From assembly GCA_015680685.1 (NCBI GenBank), contig MNCI01003467.1, positions 843,984 to 907,983 on the forward strand: 64,000 bases of DNA. The letters run 5' to 3'. The notes beneath the pieces were generated by a model. It was not told the DNA's origin and did no database searches. It saw only the letters and a program-made list of their open reading frames with translations. Positions 47,041-59,800 of this stretch are shown in pieces; the stretch's first letter is position 1, and each line of letters opens with the position of its first letter. Both the position numbers and the translations under genes were made by a program. The stretch comes from Gnetum montanum (Eukaryota > Streptophyta > Gnetopsida > Gnetales > Gnetaceae).

Positions 47041-48020
47041 GGATTCTTCTCATAGGAAATAATCTCTATTGCATGAAGAAAAAATAGTAGACAATACGAG
47101 AGGATATGAAGAACCACTAGTGAGAAGCCTCAATAGTTCAAAGTTATCTATGTCTATCTAGATCCCTATTATCTAGAATTCACTTTCATTCTCCATCAAG
47201 ATGAGTAGCTATAATGGGGAGATATGGATGGTAGCATTCTATCACCTCTTGATTGATCTGTTGCTACCATGCTCATGACCTAACTCATGAGATTGGATAT
47301 TGAAATAGCTAGGCCTAAGTATGAAAGCATGGAGCAAGTCTTTAGGGACTTCCAACCTATAGAGACATAGATCTAGAAAGATAAACACATGGAGGCCCAC
47401 TATGAATCCTCCAAAGATAAAGGAATCATGACATCATGATTTCTATAGTCGCATAAAGAGGTTAAGGGTTTCTTTCTGACTAGTCTCAATGTATAACTTA
47501 TTCTCCATTCTTTGAGGAGGATACCTTTCACCAATTTTTGTAGTCAACCTTGGAGATTCTTAATGATGTGAAGATAGAATTCAAAGGCTAAGAAACATGA
47601 AAAGACAAATATCCTAGTCATTGATCTAAGTTCAAGAAAAATATAAAGGAGAAGGAAAAAAATAAGAAGAAGGATAAGGACAAGGATAGGAAGAGAAGGA
47701 CTAGAAGGCATCATTCACATAATCCTCTATCTTCATCCTCCTCCTCAAAATAAAATACTTATAGGAGAAGCCATGGTAGAGATAGAGATAGGTATGATTG
47801 AGATCAATATGGTGATGATAGGAGGTTCCATCATGATGATAAGATCTGAGATGACAACCAACAAATAGAGAACCAAGAGCATCACCCAGAAAGAAGGCAT
47901 AGTAGAAATTACAATAGGAGGCATTGTCATCATAGGGATCACCATGGACATGATGAAAATGATGAATGAAACACCACCAAGAAAACACATGTTGTAAATT
48001 GTAACCTTCACCATCCAACT
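47041..48020 (+). pseudogene. element E gag remnant
   Basis: Begins at an ATG 163 bp after the LTR. Many stops. The end is rich in Arg, Asp, His and Tyr (about 47760-47960), with RRSHGRDRDRYD and HHDDK, as in the basic part of gag in the related elements. The sequence changes character near 48060, where a different repeat family starts. Confidence 0.45.
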
Positions 48021-48089
48021 TGAGGTAAGATTTCATTGTAAATATAAGGTTGGTAGTCCATGAGCTAAAATCTTACATATTTTAACTTG

Positions 48090-49420
48090 CTGTAATTGAA
48101 AAATGCCTCATAAGTTTCTACTACTTGACTTCCCAAGTGGAAAAAGTACTATTATGTCTATATATATGCTTGGGGAGGCTAAAAATGCCTTGGGGGCTGC
48201 CAAATTTGGCATCTTCATGGGTTTTTGTAGAGGGACAACCTCAACTACGCTGAAATTATCTACCCCTAGCATAGATGGTGTTGCATTTTCATGTTTTTCA
48301 GTAAAACCCAGTGTAGTCAACACAAAGCCCAATGTAGTTGCAAGAAGAACATTGGTGTTATTGGATTTTCCATTTTTCCAGTAATGTCCAATGTAGTCAT
48401 AACATTTTTTGGTTGTGGTAGCATTGCTAGCATAGTCATCATGAATTTCCAGTAGATACAATTTGGCCATTGTAGTGACCATGATTTCAGAAAATTTCAA
48501 CAAATGTCAGCATTGTTCTCTAAGGCTACCTTCATTGACATGAAGGCTAGCATAGTCACAAAAATCCATTTACTATTTTTAGTATGCGGATGGGTTTTGA
48601 TGGCCTTGGTGCATCAAAACTTATCAGAAATGGTCAACTACATTGGAAATCATAGCCATTACACTTGTAACCAATGTCAATCTATTAGTAATCATGGTAA
48701 CAATTTGTAGCATGAAATAAACAACCTAAAGCCTATAAAAGGCAAGTGTAAACATCTAATTTAGGTTCCCAACAATTTTTAGTAGTTCCAAACATTTTTT
48801 ATAACTAAGAAACCTAATAGCATTTTGCAACTTTGAGCACTTTTGAATTCCATTTGGCATCTACGTTGAGCACTAGAGATCCTTAGTGTAGTTCCATTGG
48901 AACAAAAGTATACACCACTATTAATACCACCTATAGTCAAAGTTATAAACTTGAACAGAAACTAGCAAGAAGCTATAAGAGATTAGAATTGAAAAGTAGC
49001 TGGACTATGAAGATCGATTGCAAAACAGAACCTATAGGCTCCAATAGGTTTCAAGCTCCATTTAAGCTAGCTAGCTTCTTATGCTTTGAGCATACCATAT
49101 ATACTCTTTGAACTTTATACTTTCATTTAATAAATATTTTTAGTTCATTTGTCATTTAGATCTATTTACAAGTTTAATTTTTATGTTAATTTATTTTCAT
49201 ACAAATCTCCAATTTCATTTCCATTTTCATTTTTGTTTATACTTTACAAGTCCTTGGGTGATCGAAAAGACTCCAGGGTACCTTGGATCCTACTTGTTTG
49301 GAGGCCCTTGGGATTCAAGGTTAGGCTATCATAGCTTGGGATTTTTGATTTTCTGGTGACCAATATTTCTAGGCTCTATAGTTTCTAGTGTTAGAAGGAG
49401 GGCCTCCACCCAAATTCTTA
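48090..49420 (+). mobile_element. LTR-like promoter region of a second repeat family
   Basis: Short near-palindromic modules of the type CTAGCATAGTC...GTAGTTG recur between 48238 and 48660. A CCTATAAAAGG box follows at 48732-48742 and AATAAATA near 49129, an order that fits U3-R of an LTR. The start and end could not be fixed. The same modules occur at 53.1-53.7 kb and, in the opposite orientation, at 62.3-64.0 kb. Confidence 0.45.
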
Positions 49421-49680
49421 GCCTAAAAACTGTTGGAAAATTTGGCCATTTCATGGAACAATTGGACTATCTTATCAAAAATTTGAACATCTTGGTGTTG
49501 GTACATTTTTGATCATTTAATGGAGTAGACTTTATGATTTAAAGGGGATTTCACTTATCATTTGTTCTATATTGATTTAAGAGAGAGATGATCTACCCGC
49601 CCATGAATTTTTACATTGAATTTTTAAAACAATGTATGGTTGAAAATATAGAAGTAAACATGTAGCTTTAAGGTTATGGG

Positions 49681-50130
49681 TTGATGGGTAAAATTGGAGA
49701 AGAGTGCTCATCAAATTCAAATGTAGATGATGAACATGATGCTAGCAATGAAGAAGAAGAAGCGCTGAATGCCTTCAATTTGCACAATCTTATTAGGAGA
49801 TGGAATCATGAGTTTTCTTTGGAGTATGATGAAATCTCAGAGGAGTTAGAAGCTATGAGGGCTCAGGTTGAGCAAGCTATTCAAGATGTTTGTGACAACA
49901 CTTCCTTCAATGTAAACATTTTCGGGGAGAAACTAAAGGATAATAAGTTGAGAAGTTTTATTTTCCATAATCAGAATAATGGAGAAGTAGCACTAAACTT
50001 GATTCCAGATGGGATGACTGTGGCTGAATATGCAAAGTCTGATTCATCAAAATCCAAGAAATTAAGTACCTGCATCATCAATACCCTTAGGAAATGGTTG
50101 CCCAGTAAGGAAATATTCCAAAACATTTAG
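49681..50130 (+). CDS. uncharacterised 149-residue ORF
   Basis: An open frame with protein-like composition that I do not recognise. It starts ATGATGGGTAAAATTGG (the second frame ATG is just inside) and is acidic near the start (DDEHDASNEEEE, about residues 17-28). It then has helix-prone charged segments with YDEISEELEAMRAQVEQAI and a Lys/Ser-rich end before TAG. It stands between the LTR-like region (48.1-49.4 kb) and the cluster of host gene fragments. Its lack of stops in an otherwise decayed region is notable. It may be an extra retroelement ORF or part of a captured gene. Confidence 0.4.
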   Translation: MMGKIGEECSSNSNVDDEHDASNEEEEALNAFNLHNLIRRWNHEFSLEYDEISEELEAMRAQVEQAIQDVCDNTSFNVNIFGEKLKDNKLRSFIFHNQNNGEVALNLIPDGMTVAEYAKSDSSKSKKLSTCIINTLRKWLPSKEIFQNI

Positions 50131-50272
50131 GACAGTCTTGGGCTAGTAGCAACATCTGGTAGATTGATTGATACTTTCATTTTGAAGGGTACAAAAGAAA
50201 CAGAGTTCAAGCAAGCCACGTAATGCTAGGGCCAAAAATTTTGGTGCCGAATTCACTGTTTTTACTCAGGAT

Positions 50273-50510
50273 TTAGCAATCTCCATGGACGCCATTGAAT
50301 ATTAGCACATTGCTCATGAACATATCTCTGCACATCCCTCTTCTGATGGCCTTGGAATGCAGTTCTGCATCCTTTTGCAGGCTCCTAGTTTTGGCATAGC
50401 CACTGAGAATGGTTGCAATGGTGTAATCATTAGGGTTTATTGGTGCTTGTTGCATCTAGTGAAAAATGCCAAAACCCTCGCTCACACAGTTGTTGGCAAC
50501 ACAAATAGAA
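50273..50510 (-). pseudogene. PPR protein gene fragment
   Basis: On the minus strand 60 codons read with MQQAPINPNDYTIATILSGY, then LQKDAELHSKAI. This fits the pentatricopeptide pattern 'M...G..PN..T...L.A......L..G..LH...I' of plant organellar RNA-binding PLS-type proteins. Upstream, FF and H codons before a TAG continue the repeat. Only about two repeat units remain, with no start or targeting signal, so it is a fragment. Confidence 0.7.
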
Positions 50511-50555
50511 CCTAGACAATACAGGTGGGCAGTGAATTTACAGGCCTCCATCGGT

Positions 50556-50830
50556 GACATCGTGCTCGTGGGTGGTTCTACGTGGATCCCAAAGGTCCAG
50601 TAGCTGCTTTAGGACTTTTTCAACAGTAAGGAGCTCTACAAGAGCATCAACCTCGACGAGGCCATTGCCTATTGTGTAGCCGTACAGGCTGCCATTCTCT
50701 CTGGCGAGTCCAACAATAAGGTCCAGGACCTGCTCCTCCCTATGGTGCCCACAAAGCATTTCCGTATCCCCTAAACCCACATCTGGCTGCCTGAATCTAA
50801 CAGCAGTCATTCCTACGTAGACAGGTGAAA
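50556..50830 (+). pseudogene. HSP70 gene fragment
   Basis: Reads DIVLVGGSTWIPKVQ, stop, LL, stop, [20 protein letters not shown], then [20 protein letters not shown]. This corresponds to the last part of the HSP70 ATPase domain (consensus DVVLVGGSTRIPKVQ and the [10 protein letters not shown] block). Two Gln codons have become TAG. Weak similarity to the start of the substrate-binding domain continues to about 50830. No start, no N-terminal ATPase part and no lid, so a broken fragment of a chaperone gene. Confidence 0.85.
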
Positions 50831-50892
50831 TAGTGACAAAAACTATGACAAGAGATGATTGGCTCAACCTGGTTTCAAAAGATTGCATGCTC

Positions 50893-51060
50893 TAGAATAC
50901 GATCAGTGCCTCTCTTTGGAATCCATTCAACGGATACACAACTGCACCAATCTTCAGGGTTTCTTGGTTTTTAATGCCGTTGATGGAGGAACTGGATTGG
51001 GGCTTGGATCCCTTCTTCTTGAATGTCTGTCCATGGTCTACAACAAAAAACAAAACAAAA
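50893..51060 (+). pseudogene. alpha-tubulin gene fragment
   Basis: [20 protein letters not shown] followed by [17 protein letters not shown] matches the nucleotide-binding loop region of alpha-tubulin (consensus [20 protein letters not shown] then [11 protein letters not shown]). The Gly-rich loop is altered (VDGGTGLG). It follows the HSP70 fragment in the same direction after about 60 bp, and an A-rich tract (51041-51068) follows at once. Only about 55 codons remain. Confidence 0.85.
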
Positions 51061-51440
51061 AAAAAAATCTAAACTGGGATTCACCGTGTTTTTAGTAGGA
51101 ATTATTTCATCAAAATTTTTGAATCAATAGGTGAAGGTCCCACCGTTTATGTCGGAATTGTTATCGGATATAACTGCCATGGCATAGCGTTTCATTTTAA
51201 TACATTTTGCAAGTTGAAATCCTTCAACTCACAAATTATTTGGACAGATAGAGGTTGATGGCAGGCAGGAAGTAAACCATGGATCCCAAGCATAAGATAG
51301 ATGGACAAATATTACACACATACATATATATTTATATATTAACCCATCCATACATGCAACAACTCCATGGTTACTATCTTTATTACTATAATTTAAATAA
51401 AATATTTTATGATTTAAAAAGGAAAAGAAAGTTATGGGAT
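51061..51440. other. spacer after the gene fragments
   Basis: It starts with an A-rich tract, then unassigned sequence (GTGAAGGTCCCACCG and onward) and a TA-rich stretch (51320-51345). No gene. Confidence 0.4.
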
Positions 51441-51445
51441 ATTTG

Positions 51446-52930
51446 TGTAACATCCTATATGAAGGGGACATTTGGCTATTATCCCTTTTATTCCTATGGA
51501 AGTTGTAACTTCCTATGATAGTTACAACTATGATATTTGTAACTAATTTTAATTTTGATTACCATGAAGACACTTGGAAGGACACTTGTCAACTATAGCT
51601 TTTTTATCTCCATGGTGACCACTTGGCGACTGAAGGGCCACTTGGCAACTAAATGGGACACTTGTCAACCGTAGCTTTTTTTATCTCTATGGTGGTTATA
51701 ACCACCCAAAATAGTTACAACTTCCTAACTTGTTGGGTAAGTTATAACTCCCTTACTTGGGAGAGAAGTTAGCTAAGATATTTTGAAATATGTAACTACC
51801 TTTTGAACCCTATAAAAAGGCTTCAGGGGTAAGAAGAAAATCATCACACACTTGACCACACTTGGGGTCACACATTGTGAAAGATTGCTTGTAAGATGAT
51901 CGGCTAAAGAAAAGATTTCTGCTTCTTTGTCATAGTCCTATGAGTTATGTTTTATTTTTATTTTGTTTAAATTTTTTAGCTAGTGGTTTAGATAGTATCA
52001 TAATTGGCAAGTAATTTTGGGATTTTTAGATTGCTCTTATTGTTCTTCTTGCATGATAGAAAATTTCTATTAAAATTTTTCCATAGAAGCGCTTGTGTTT
52101 GAAAGCCTTAAGAGCATTTTAGTAGTGAATTTGATTATTATGCAATGTATAAGAACTACTATTAGGATTTTTGTAAGAGAGCCTCTGCTTGTAGTCAAGT
52201 CGTTGAACAATTCAATAGTCAAGAGGGTTCAGAAAATTTTTGGTATTTTGATGGGACCAGAATAGCTTCTTTTATCTTTAAAGTGAATCTTTGTGGTGTT
52301 TCAATTAGAAATTATCAAGTCTTTTAAAGGTTCTATTGAATGCAATTGTTGACATTCATTATCTAGCCAAAATGGAGTCTCGTACGTGATAGTTTACGCA
52401 TCAATTTTTTTGGTAGCATAGTAGGATTGTCTTGAAGAAATTGCTTATTTGAGCCTTGGAAGCTTGAAAAATTCATAGTTATTGAATTTGGGATAGCTTT
52501 ATTGTGAAGTGTTTACTCATATCATTTTACCTTGTTTAAATATTTGAGGTCTTAACACAAATATGCTTTCTTTTCTGTCTATTTTCATTGAATCTTGCTC
52601 TATTTCTAGTTTTCTTGTGGAACTATCTCTTTCTCTGGGGAAAATTAGAAGTAGATTCGCGGAGTTGTGCTCAAATTTTTTTGCAAAATTTTATTTGTTA
52701 CAAGTAGGTATTATAAGGACTACATAGACTAGATAATTGAACAAAATAGGAACTCTCAACAACTCACAGTACTTGGCAAAGTTGGCTGAATCTCTTTAAG
52801 ATAAGTCATTTGTAGTTTACACACAACATCATCATTTCATTTTTCAAAATCGCACACCACAAAAGCACACACACATACTCACATTAACTACTAAGTCTAT
52901 TTGGAGGTATCTAGGCCTTGGTGTTGCCAG
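51446..52930 (+). mobile_element. probable LTR of another element, ends uncertain
   Basis: Starts TGTAACATCC, then has a duplicated block GACACTTGTCAAC...AGCTTTTTTTATCT (51581 on and 51657 on, 76 bp apart) and a CCCTATAAAAAGG box at 51808-51820. T-rich non-coding sequence follows to about 52900. This fits a U3-TATA-R-U5 order. No convincing 3' end, primer site or target duplication was found. Confidence 0.4.
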
Positions 52931-53757
52931 AGACCAGCAAGCACCTAAATCCTGTTCGAGGACACTCGTTGGCAATCGCGTCCCAAACGGTCGCCAACAA
53001 AAACATGTTCCAACCTATCAAAAACCTATTTTTATTATTTTCAAAAACTTGTTTTCAACATTTGCAAAACCTTTTCTAGCATTTAACTTCAAAGACTAGC
53101 TTGCCATCCAAATTCCTATCCATAATACCTAGCGTAGTTGTGGTGGTTGATTTGGGTTTTCACTACATTTTCACAGTAGTTGCTAGATTATGTAAAACCA
53201 AACATAGTTAATAGAAACACCTACAACTTTTGCCATTCTAAAACCTACATTTGGAACTTCAACACTAGTGTAGGTCATTGTAAAATCTAACTACATCTTT
53301 GCTATGAAATTCTGCAATGAGTAGCCAATGTAGTGACTACTAGGACTTCATCATAGTCTTGGGAAAAGACCAAAATTTTCACAATCAACATTTTAAAACC
53401 TATGTACATAGCCTTTGGAAAAATTTTCTAGTTTGTCTTTCCAAATTGAAAATCCATTTTCCACCATCTACTATACCATAGTTGTCTAGAAAATATTATG
53501 ATCTACTAGATACTCCACAACGTAGATCTTGCCCAAAATAGTTGGTATTACCAACTTCAATACCACATCACCACTTTCCCAAAGGGTAGTGCATACCATT
53601 TACATTACAATAATACATTCAACTATTTTTTCCATTTATAGCCAATTGCATCATTGGGAAATCCCAACTTACTGAAATTTGTACCAAAAATAGTAAAGGT
53701 AAATCAACATTTTTGATAATGTATTTTGGTAAGTCCACCATTTTGCCCATTGACATG
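52931..53757 (+). other. leader-like region with inverted repeat and palindromic modules
   Basis: A CpG-rich patch (52940-53000) contains GTTGGC (52968-52973) and GCCAAC (52993-52998) as arms of a possible hairpin. From 53120 to 53350 near-palindromic modules like those at 48.2 kb recur (CCTAGCGTAGTTG, CACTAGTGTAGG, CCAATGTAGTGACTACTAGG). No coding region. Confidence 0.4.
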
Positions 53758-55790
53758 ATGAACATGACATCTAGCCAGGATGGAGTGAGGATCTATGATC
53801 CTAGAGACCCTACTATAGCTGACCATAGAAATTGCTTAGGCTATGAGGTAAAAGCCTAGACTTTGCTGTGCTTAATGAAGAGCACTATAACTACATCTAT
53901 GCACATAGAGGCTAAAGGAAAGCATGAATATGAGTTAATCCATTGCAATAGGAAGGAGTACATATCCTCTTCCTATGACAAAATACACTTGAACAATGTC
54001 CATGCATGAATAATTTCTTAGTTAATTGAGATGGATGAGTAAGATGTGAAATTGAGCTTAGAAAGTTAGCATGAAGAAGATGAGGAGTTTGAGGAAAAGC
54101 CTAAACTAAAGACCTTCGTAGAGGACCTATTACAATTATTGGCCCCTAAAACTACCACATCCACTTTCTTCTTGCCTATTTTTTCCATGGGACAGGCATC
54201 TCAATCATCATCTTCTGTGTACCCAACCATGTTTTGGTTGACACCTGTTATAGCAATTCATTAAACATAGTTTGTGCTCCAAATGACCTCCCTATTTTCA
54301 TCCATGAATTTTGCCACATAACCTCATTTTTCACAGCCCACACTAGTGGTTCTCACTATCACTCATCCCTTTTCTATACTAGTGCATCCCATAGTAGGAC
54401 CACAAACAACCCAAGGGGCACAAACACCAATTGTCCCATTTTTGCCTTAAGTTCTAGCACAAAAATCCCTTTTCTTGTTTAGCCCACCTATGACCATCAT
54501 AACCCAGCCTCTCCCTTCCATACCATAGCCCATAACAAGGCTAAAGGCCTCTTAATTAATCCCTCAATCATGTGTGCAAACATTGCAACTTGCAAGAATG
54601 CCCCAAGGATTGGATCAAACATTCCAAATGATCTAATACTTGATGAAAGAGTTATAGAAGCTCAAAGCTTTCACAAGTTAGATAGTAAAAATAATGGATT
54701 TCTACTAGGATGATCTCATTAGTCATGTTGTCCCACCAATAACTCTTCCATTAGGCATTCCCATTCATTAATTCATCAAGTACAATAGTGAAGGTGATTC
54801 AAATGCCCACCTCATAACCTTTCATTCTAAATGCCTATTATTGTAAGCATTATGGCATACCATCATGCAAATATTCCCTATGTCTCTAACTAGAAACCTT
54901 GGACTGGTACCATGCATTATTAGGAGGATCCATATCCTTACTAGAAGACTTAATCTCATAGTTTGTTAATTGTTTCAAGTACAACTTGAAACCTAACATG
55001 ACTCTTGACCATAATGAAGGTCAAGTAGGAACCCCTTGAGACCGTCAAAAACTTCATACAATGATGGAATGCTCTCTTTAATGAGATTTTGGAATCAATA
55101 GTCAAAATCCATCTTCTTTCTATCTTTAAGAAGGTAGTTAAAGACTTCATTAAGTTGAAAGTATATTACCTCAATCCATGGTCACTTACCCAAGCCTTTT
55201 CCCAAACAAAGAACATATAGGACATGGTTAAGGCTAGCCATGACCCTGCCTACATGGCATATAGGAACCAATACACATGAAAAGAGAAGAAGAGGTGGAG
55301 GTAAAACAACACAACTATGGCCAAAGACTACAACAAAAATATCATGTAGAGGCATAAGACTAATCAAACCAAGGTCCTTGTCAGCAATAGTCAACATTCA
55401 ATATCTAAAGCTTCCGCATTAACTACTACGAGGTGTAACTTTAAATGGAAATACTGGTTGAAGTATACTAGGTTACCATTAAAGCCATCAAAACTCCTTG
55501 ATCAACTTTTGGAGAGTGAAAGAATAAAATACAAATAAATGATTAGAAATACCTACCAAAGGCATGATAGGCTATGTGAGAGAGAAAAAAATCCCACTCT
55601 TACAACCAAGGATAACCCTAATACCTAAATACCTAAAAGTTGACCATTTTTGCTACTACCATCAACTGCTAGGTCATGACACCAATTTTTGCCTAGGGCT
55701 CAAGGATGACTTGTAGAAGATGATAGATAAGGGAAAACTGGTCATTGATACATCCAACCCAGTTAAACCAAAGAATCAATCCATGTAGGT
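53758..55790 (+). pseudogene. Tat-like Ty3/gypsy gag pseudogene
   Basis: From an ATG at 53758 (MNMTSSQDGVRIYDPRDP) into a region with many stops. The capsid-type domain is clear at about 54740-55200: LPLGIPIH, KYNSEGDSNAHLITFHSKC, FVNCFKYNLKPNMTL, then ETVKNFIQ-type and LKVYYLNPWSLTQAF blocks. About 55630-55760 reads CYYHQLLGHDTNFCLGLKDD and then KMIDKGKLVI, the His/Cys block that ends gag in Tat and Ogre-type elements. No intact product is possible. Confidence 0.7.
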
Positions 55791-56840
55791 CTATAAGGAC
55801 ATACTGAATGTTAACAATATCTTGTACATTATCACATCATTTAATACCAACAACTCTAGACTTGTGTAGGAGCCATTCATGATATGGGTTCCTCCTTTCA
55901 ATGACAGGGATCCTTTAGCTTTGAGTAGCTCAAGGTCTTCTTTTGTTATAAGGATATCATCACCCATGCCTTCCATGGATCCTTTTGTGATTAGGGTGCC
56001 CCCTCCTATTGAAGCCAAAATTAAGCCTACCCCTATGACCATAAAACATCTTCCAATAGTGGCCAATGTAATGGCTTCTTTGTAATCAACAAAAAATAAT
56101 AAGAAATCCCTAAGAAAACAATGGAAGAAGCCCACTTCAAAGCCTAAGAACAATTGTAATAAATAGGCCAATAGATAGAAGGAAGTGGGCCCACTAAAGC
56201 CTACTCCCATCTCATCTATTCTGATGAGTTTTGATTCTCAAGGTACCTCATCTAGTCAACCATGGGAGGATCCCAAACCATAAAAGAAGAAAAAAGAAGC
56301 CAAGCAACCATTGAAGCATGAAGTTTGCATCTTGGGGTGCATGAAGGAAGTTAAGAACACTAGAAACAAAAAGCCTACAACCAATGATAAGGACTTCCTC
56401 ACTATGATGGAATAGGTTAAGTAATCACTAAAGTAAAAGAGCACTTCACTTAGCCTATATGACCTTGTGATGACTTTTTTTTGTGCACTATGAAGCATTA
56501 GTTAAGATGTTGATCTCTATTCCTATTAGTAAGGATATCCTCACTAGTGAAGAGCCCATCCATGCAGTGATAGTACCACCTTCACCATAGAAAGAAACAA
56601 GGTCAACGACACTAGTGTTTCATGATAGCAAAGTCAAAACCAGCCCCCAAGAATGGTGAGACAACTAGGAATTCCCTTTTCATAATCATTAGGGTAGTAT
56701 AATACAAGGTGCATAGAGTGCACATTGATGATGGAGGTACAACAAGCATAATACCATACACCATTGTATAATGTCTAAGTCTAACTAGAAAAATGCAACA
56801 TACTTTGACAACTACTCTTAAGTCCTTCAATAGATCTTAG
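55791..56840 (+). pseudogene. Tat-like protease region pseudogene
   Basis: Follows gag in the same direction. It includes a Pro/Lys-rich linker (about 55880-56300), SLYDLVMT (about 56450), a block ISKDILTSEELIHAV (about 56525-56570), and a protease-like segment with VHIDDGGTTSIIP (about 56718-56760) where active proteases have an Asn/Asp-Gly-Ser motif. The sequence stops being recognisable near 56840. Reverse transcriptase and integrase do not follow; the antisense gene starts its last exon here. Confidence 0.6.
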
Positions 56841-56845
56841 ATGTT

Positions 56846-59800
56846 GGAGGGGGTTGAGGAGTACTTCCACCTTCTCCACTAGGGCCTTCGATGTCACTTG
56901 TTACCTTCACCACAATAAAACAGAAGTTAAAAAATAATCAACAAAGTATGAAACTAAATCACAAACTATAACCTAAAATAAATTAAACTAAATTATACTA
57001 AAAAAAACATCTTAACTTGGGCCTTCACAAATATCTTATGATCCCTATTAGCCTTAACTAGACTCTTATTTTCTTTCTCCAATGCTACAATGCATTCCCA
57101 AAGGAACTCATTAGAACATTGAATTTCCCAAGAATTTTTAGTGCATTAAAATGAACAATTAGTGGAACTTTCATGCAACTTGCATGGTACATTATCTACA
57201 TATTATGGTAGGTTGGGTAAAGCATCGATCTCAATGGGGTAGTTATGATCTCGTCTAAGCTTAGGTATTGAAAACAACAAAACATAAGAAAAAATAATAA
57301 GTAACCAAAGAGTCAAGGAAAAATAAGCAAATAAATAAATAAAATAATACAACCATAAAGCAAAAAATATAAAGTTCAAGAGCAAAGAAATACTTACCAA
57401 CATTAGGAGCAACCTATTGCAACTGATCAATCATATCCTTAGCCATCCCTTGCATGAAATCCCTCTTATTAGGAGTATCCACCCATGGCTTCATGTGAAA
57501 TGTGGAGGTGAAGGCTATGGGCTTAGGCTTAGTAGCTAAGGCAAGCATAACAATGAACAAATAATTAAGATGAAGCTTAAGCACAAAACAATAAGAATCA
57601 AACACATGAAACCAAAAGCATAAGTACCTAGAGCATCATCTATGATGATGATATGAGGTTTGCCTAGCTATGAGGGATCAAAGATGGAGTTAAAGTCATC
57701 CAATGGTACATTAGATAATCCCTCTTTCTCATGGCATCGAAGGAGCTCCTCGTCTAGGTGCTTTTTCTCTACCTCTATTGTTGTTGCTTAGGCTACTAAC
57801 TATTGTTGTTTGCCTACAAGAATAACAAGAGCAAAACATGATATGGCTTAGTATATCATGCCTTAAACACAATAACAATATACCCTTATAACATAAAACA
57901 TAATAATGAAAAATAACTAAAAAATAAAATAAATTAAATAATACCTATGACCATGTCACATGTTGGGCCAATACTCACCACGAACCTCCTCCTGGAGGAT
58001 TGCTCAAGAACTAGTGCTTCCTTTCTCAATCATGAGCCTCTTTAGTTTGGTTCTAGTTGATTCTTTAGCTTTAGCCACAATTTCTTGGTCCAATTAATGT
58101 CTGCATTCTTAATCGAGTGCTCAATTCTTGTGATTTTAAGGAAAATACAATGTCTACTAGTAAGTCTCTTAGTGGTAATAGAAAATGACTCCTTGACATC
58201 CTTTGGTTGGTTTTGAGCATGCATAGTAGGATAAACATGTTTAACCCATGGCTTGGAGAGTTGGGATAGATCTTGGATTATCCATTTTCCATCCTTCCTC
58301 ACCACCAAGAACTCCATGAACCTCTGTAGATATTCCATAAATAATGCATAATGCATGTTGCATTTTGTGATGAGGTTGTCATAGAATTTGAGGATTTTAC
58401 CACGTAGCTCAGAAACCAAGTGACCAACCTAGTTGAATCAAGCACCCTTCAAAGGAACCTTCTTCATGGTCCATGCTTGCTCAACCCTCATGATCTTGTC
58501 CTATGACACTAGCTTGAGGAACCCCTAAAAGTGAAATAAGGGACATGCCTCTCTAGCCTCTTCAACTTTGAAATGGCTAGGAGAGAACCCCTTGTGAGCA
58601 TGTCGAGTGCCCAACCACTCGTCCACCTCCTCTTGATGCTCCACCTCTCTACATGCCATAGTCACAACCTTTAGGCCTTCATGAGGAATTCCAAAGAGGT
58701 TACTAAAGCTAGATTCATTAATGGTTAGGGTGATAGTGATACCATGTACTTGAGTGATGAACTTCTTCAGTCCTTGGTCAAAGAAGTTAATGATGTTCAT
58801 CATCTCAGGGGTAGAGATAGTGGGGCTAGGGGTCATGAATAGATTAAGCAAACCTATGTTAGTGATGTTTTCTTAGATTTGTTTGGGTACCCTACTAGCC
58901 AATCACTGCTGCACTAAGTCCACCTCACCATACTTGAGAATCAAAGTCTCCTTGAAGCATCCTAAAATGACAAGTGTGATGGTGGAGGAGGTGCTAGCAT
59001 CTACAATACAATAAAAGGTCGCTTAGCATAGGCATAGCATGTCAAACCAAAATATAATAGGTGTAACTATCATTAAAACCAAATGTATAGCAAAAAATAC
59101 CATTTAGACACTTAAAGCCTAAGTAACCTATGACCATACAACTATGAAAATGTTGATAAGAAAAAAAAAACAAAAACAAAAAAATAACTCTTACATTTCT
59201 TGTTGGAAGAGGGTTGCATGGGGCCTTCAATGGGTATGCAGGTAAGATTTGATTTAGAGCATCAACCATGCATTATCCCATTTTCTACACACCATTAGTA
59301 GGCTTTGGAGTAATTCATGGTGTACTTGACTAGATCATCTCTTACTTGCTCCACCACCACAAGCCTCACTATAGGGATTTTAGTGAAAACCTCCAATGCT
59401 ATTTGCGCTGAGGGTAGGAGCTAGTCACTCTTAATGAACCCCTTGTCATCCACCCTATACCTACAAGTATAATAATTCAAGTAAGAAAAAATGTTAAAAC
59501 CAAATGGCCTAATAAAACTAGTAATTAAAGTTGCCTAAAATGAAAACTTAAAATCATGCTTACCCTTCCACATGATAAATAGTACCAAGAGGGTTTTGAA
59601 ATAGTGTGTGGGCCCATTGACCAACTAGCAAAGTGTTGTTAGCATTATACAGGTTGAACTTTGGCATGTTCCAAATATTGGACAACTTACAAGTCCCCCT
59701 TGTATGAGTGCTATCAAGAACCTTAGCCTTTGTGTGTGTCTTAGGATTAGTTTCTATGAACTTTACGATTAAGTTTGATGACTAGGACAATAAGGTCTCA

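Noticed and set aside
51041-51068. A-rich tract as the poly(A) tail of a processed tubulin pseudogene
   Set aside because: The tract sits where the tubulin code would read Lys-rich GKKSK-type codons and the fragment ends far from the natural 3' end, so a true tail is not shown. It is mentioned only as a hint.
57203-57430. 75-codon minus frame with many aromatic residues as a membrane protein
   Set aside because: Most of it is the T-rich intron between exons 6 and 7 of the antisense pseudogene; only its end (RRDHNYPIEIDALPNLP) is exon-like.
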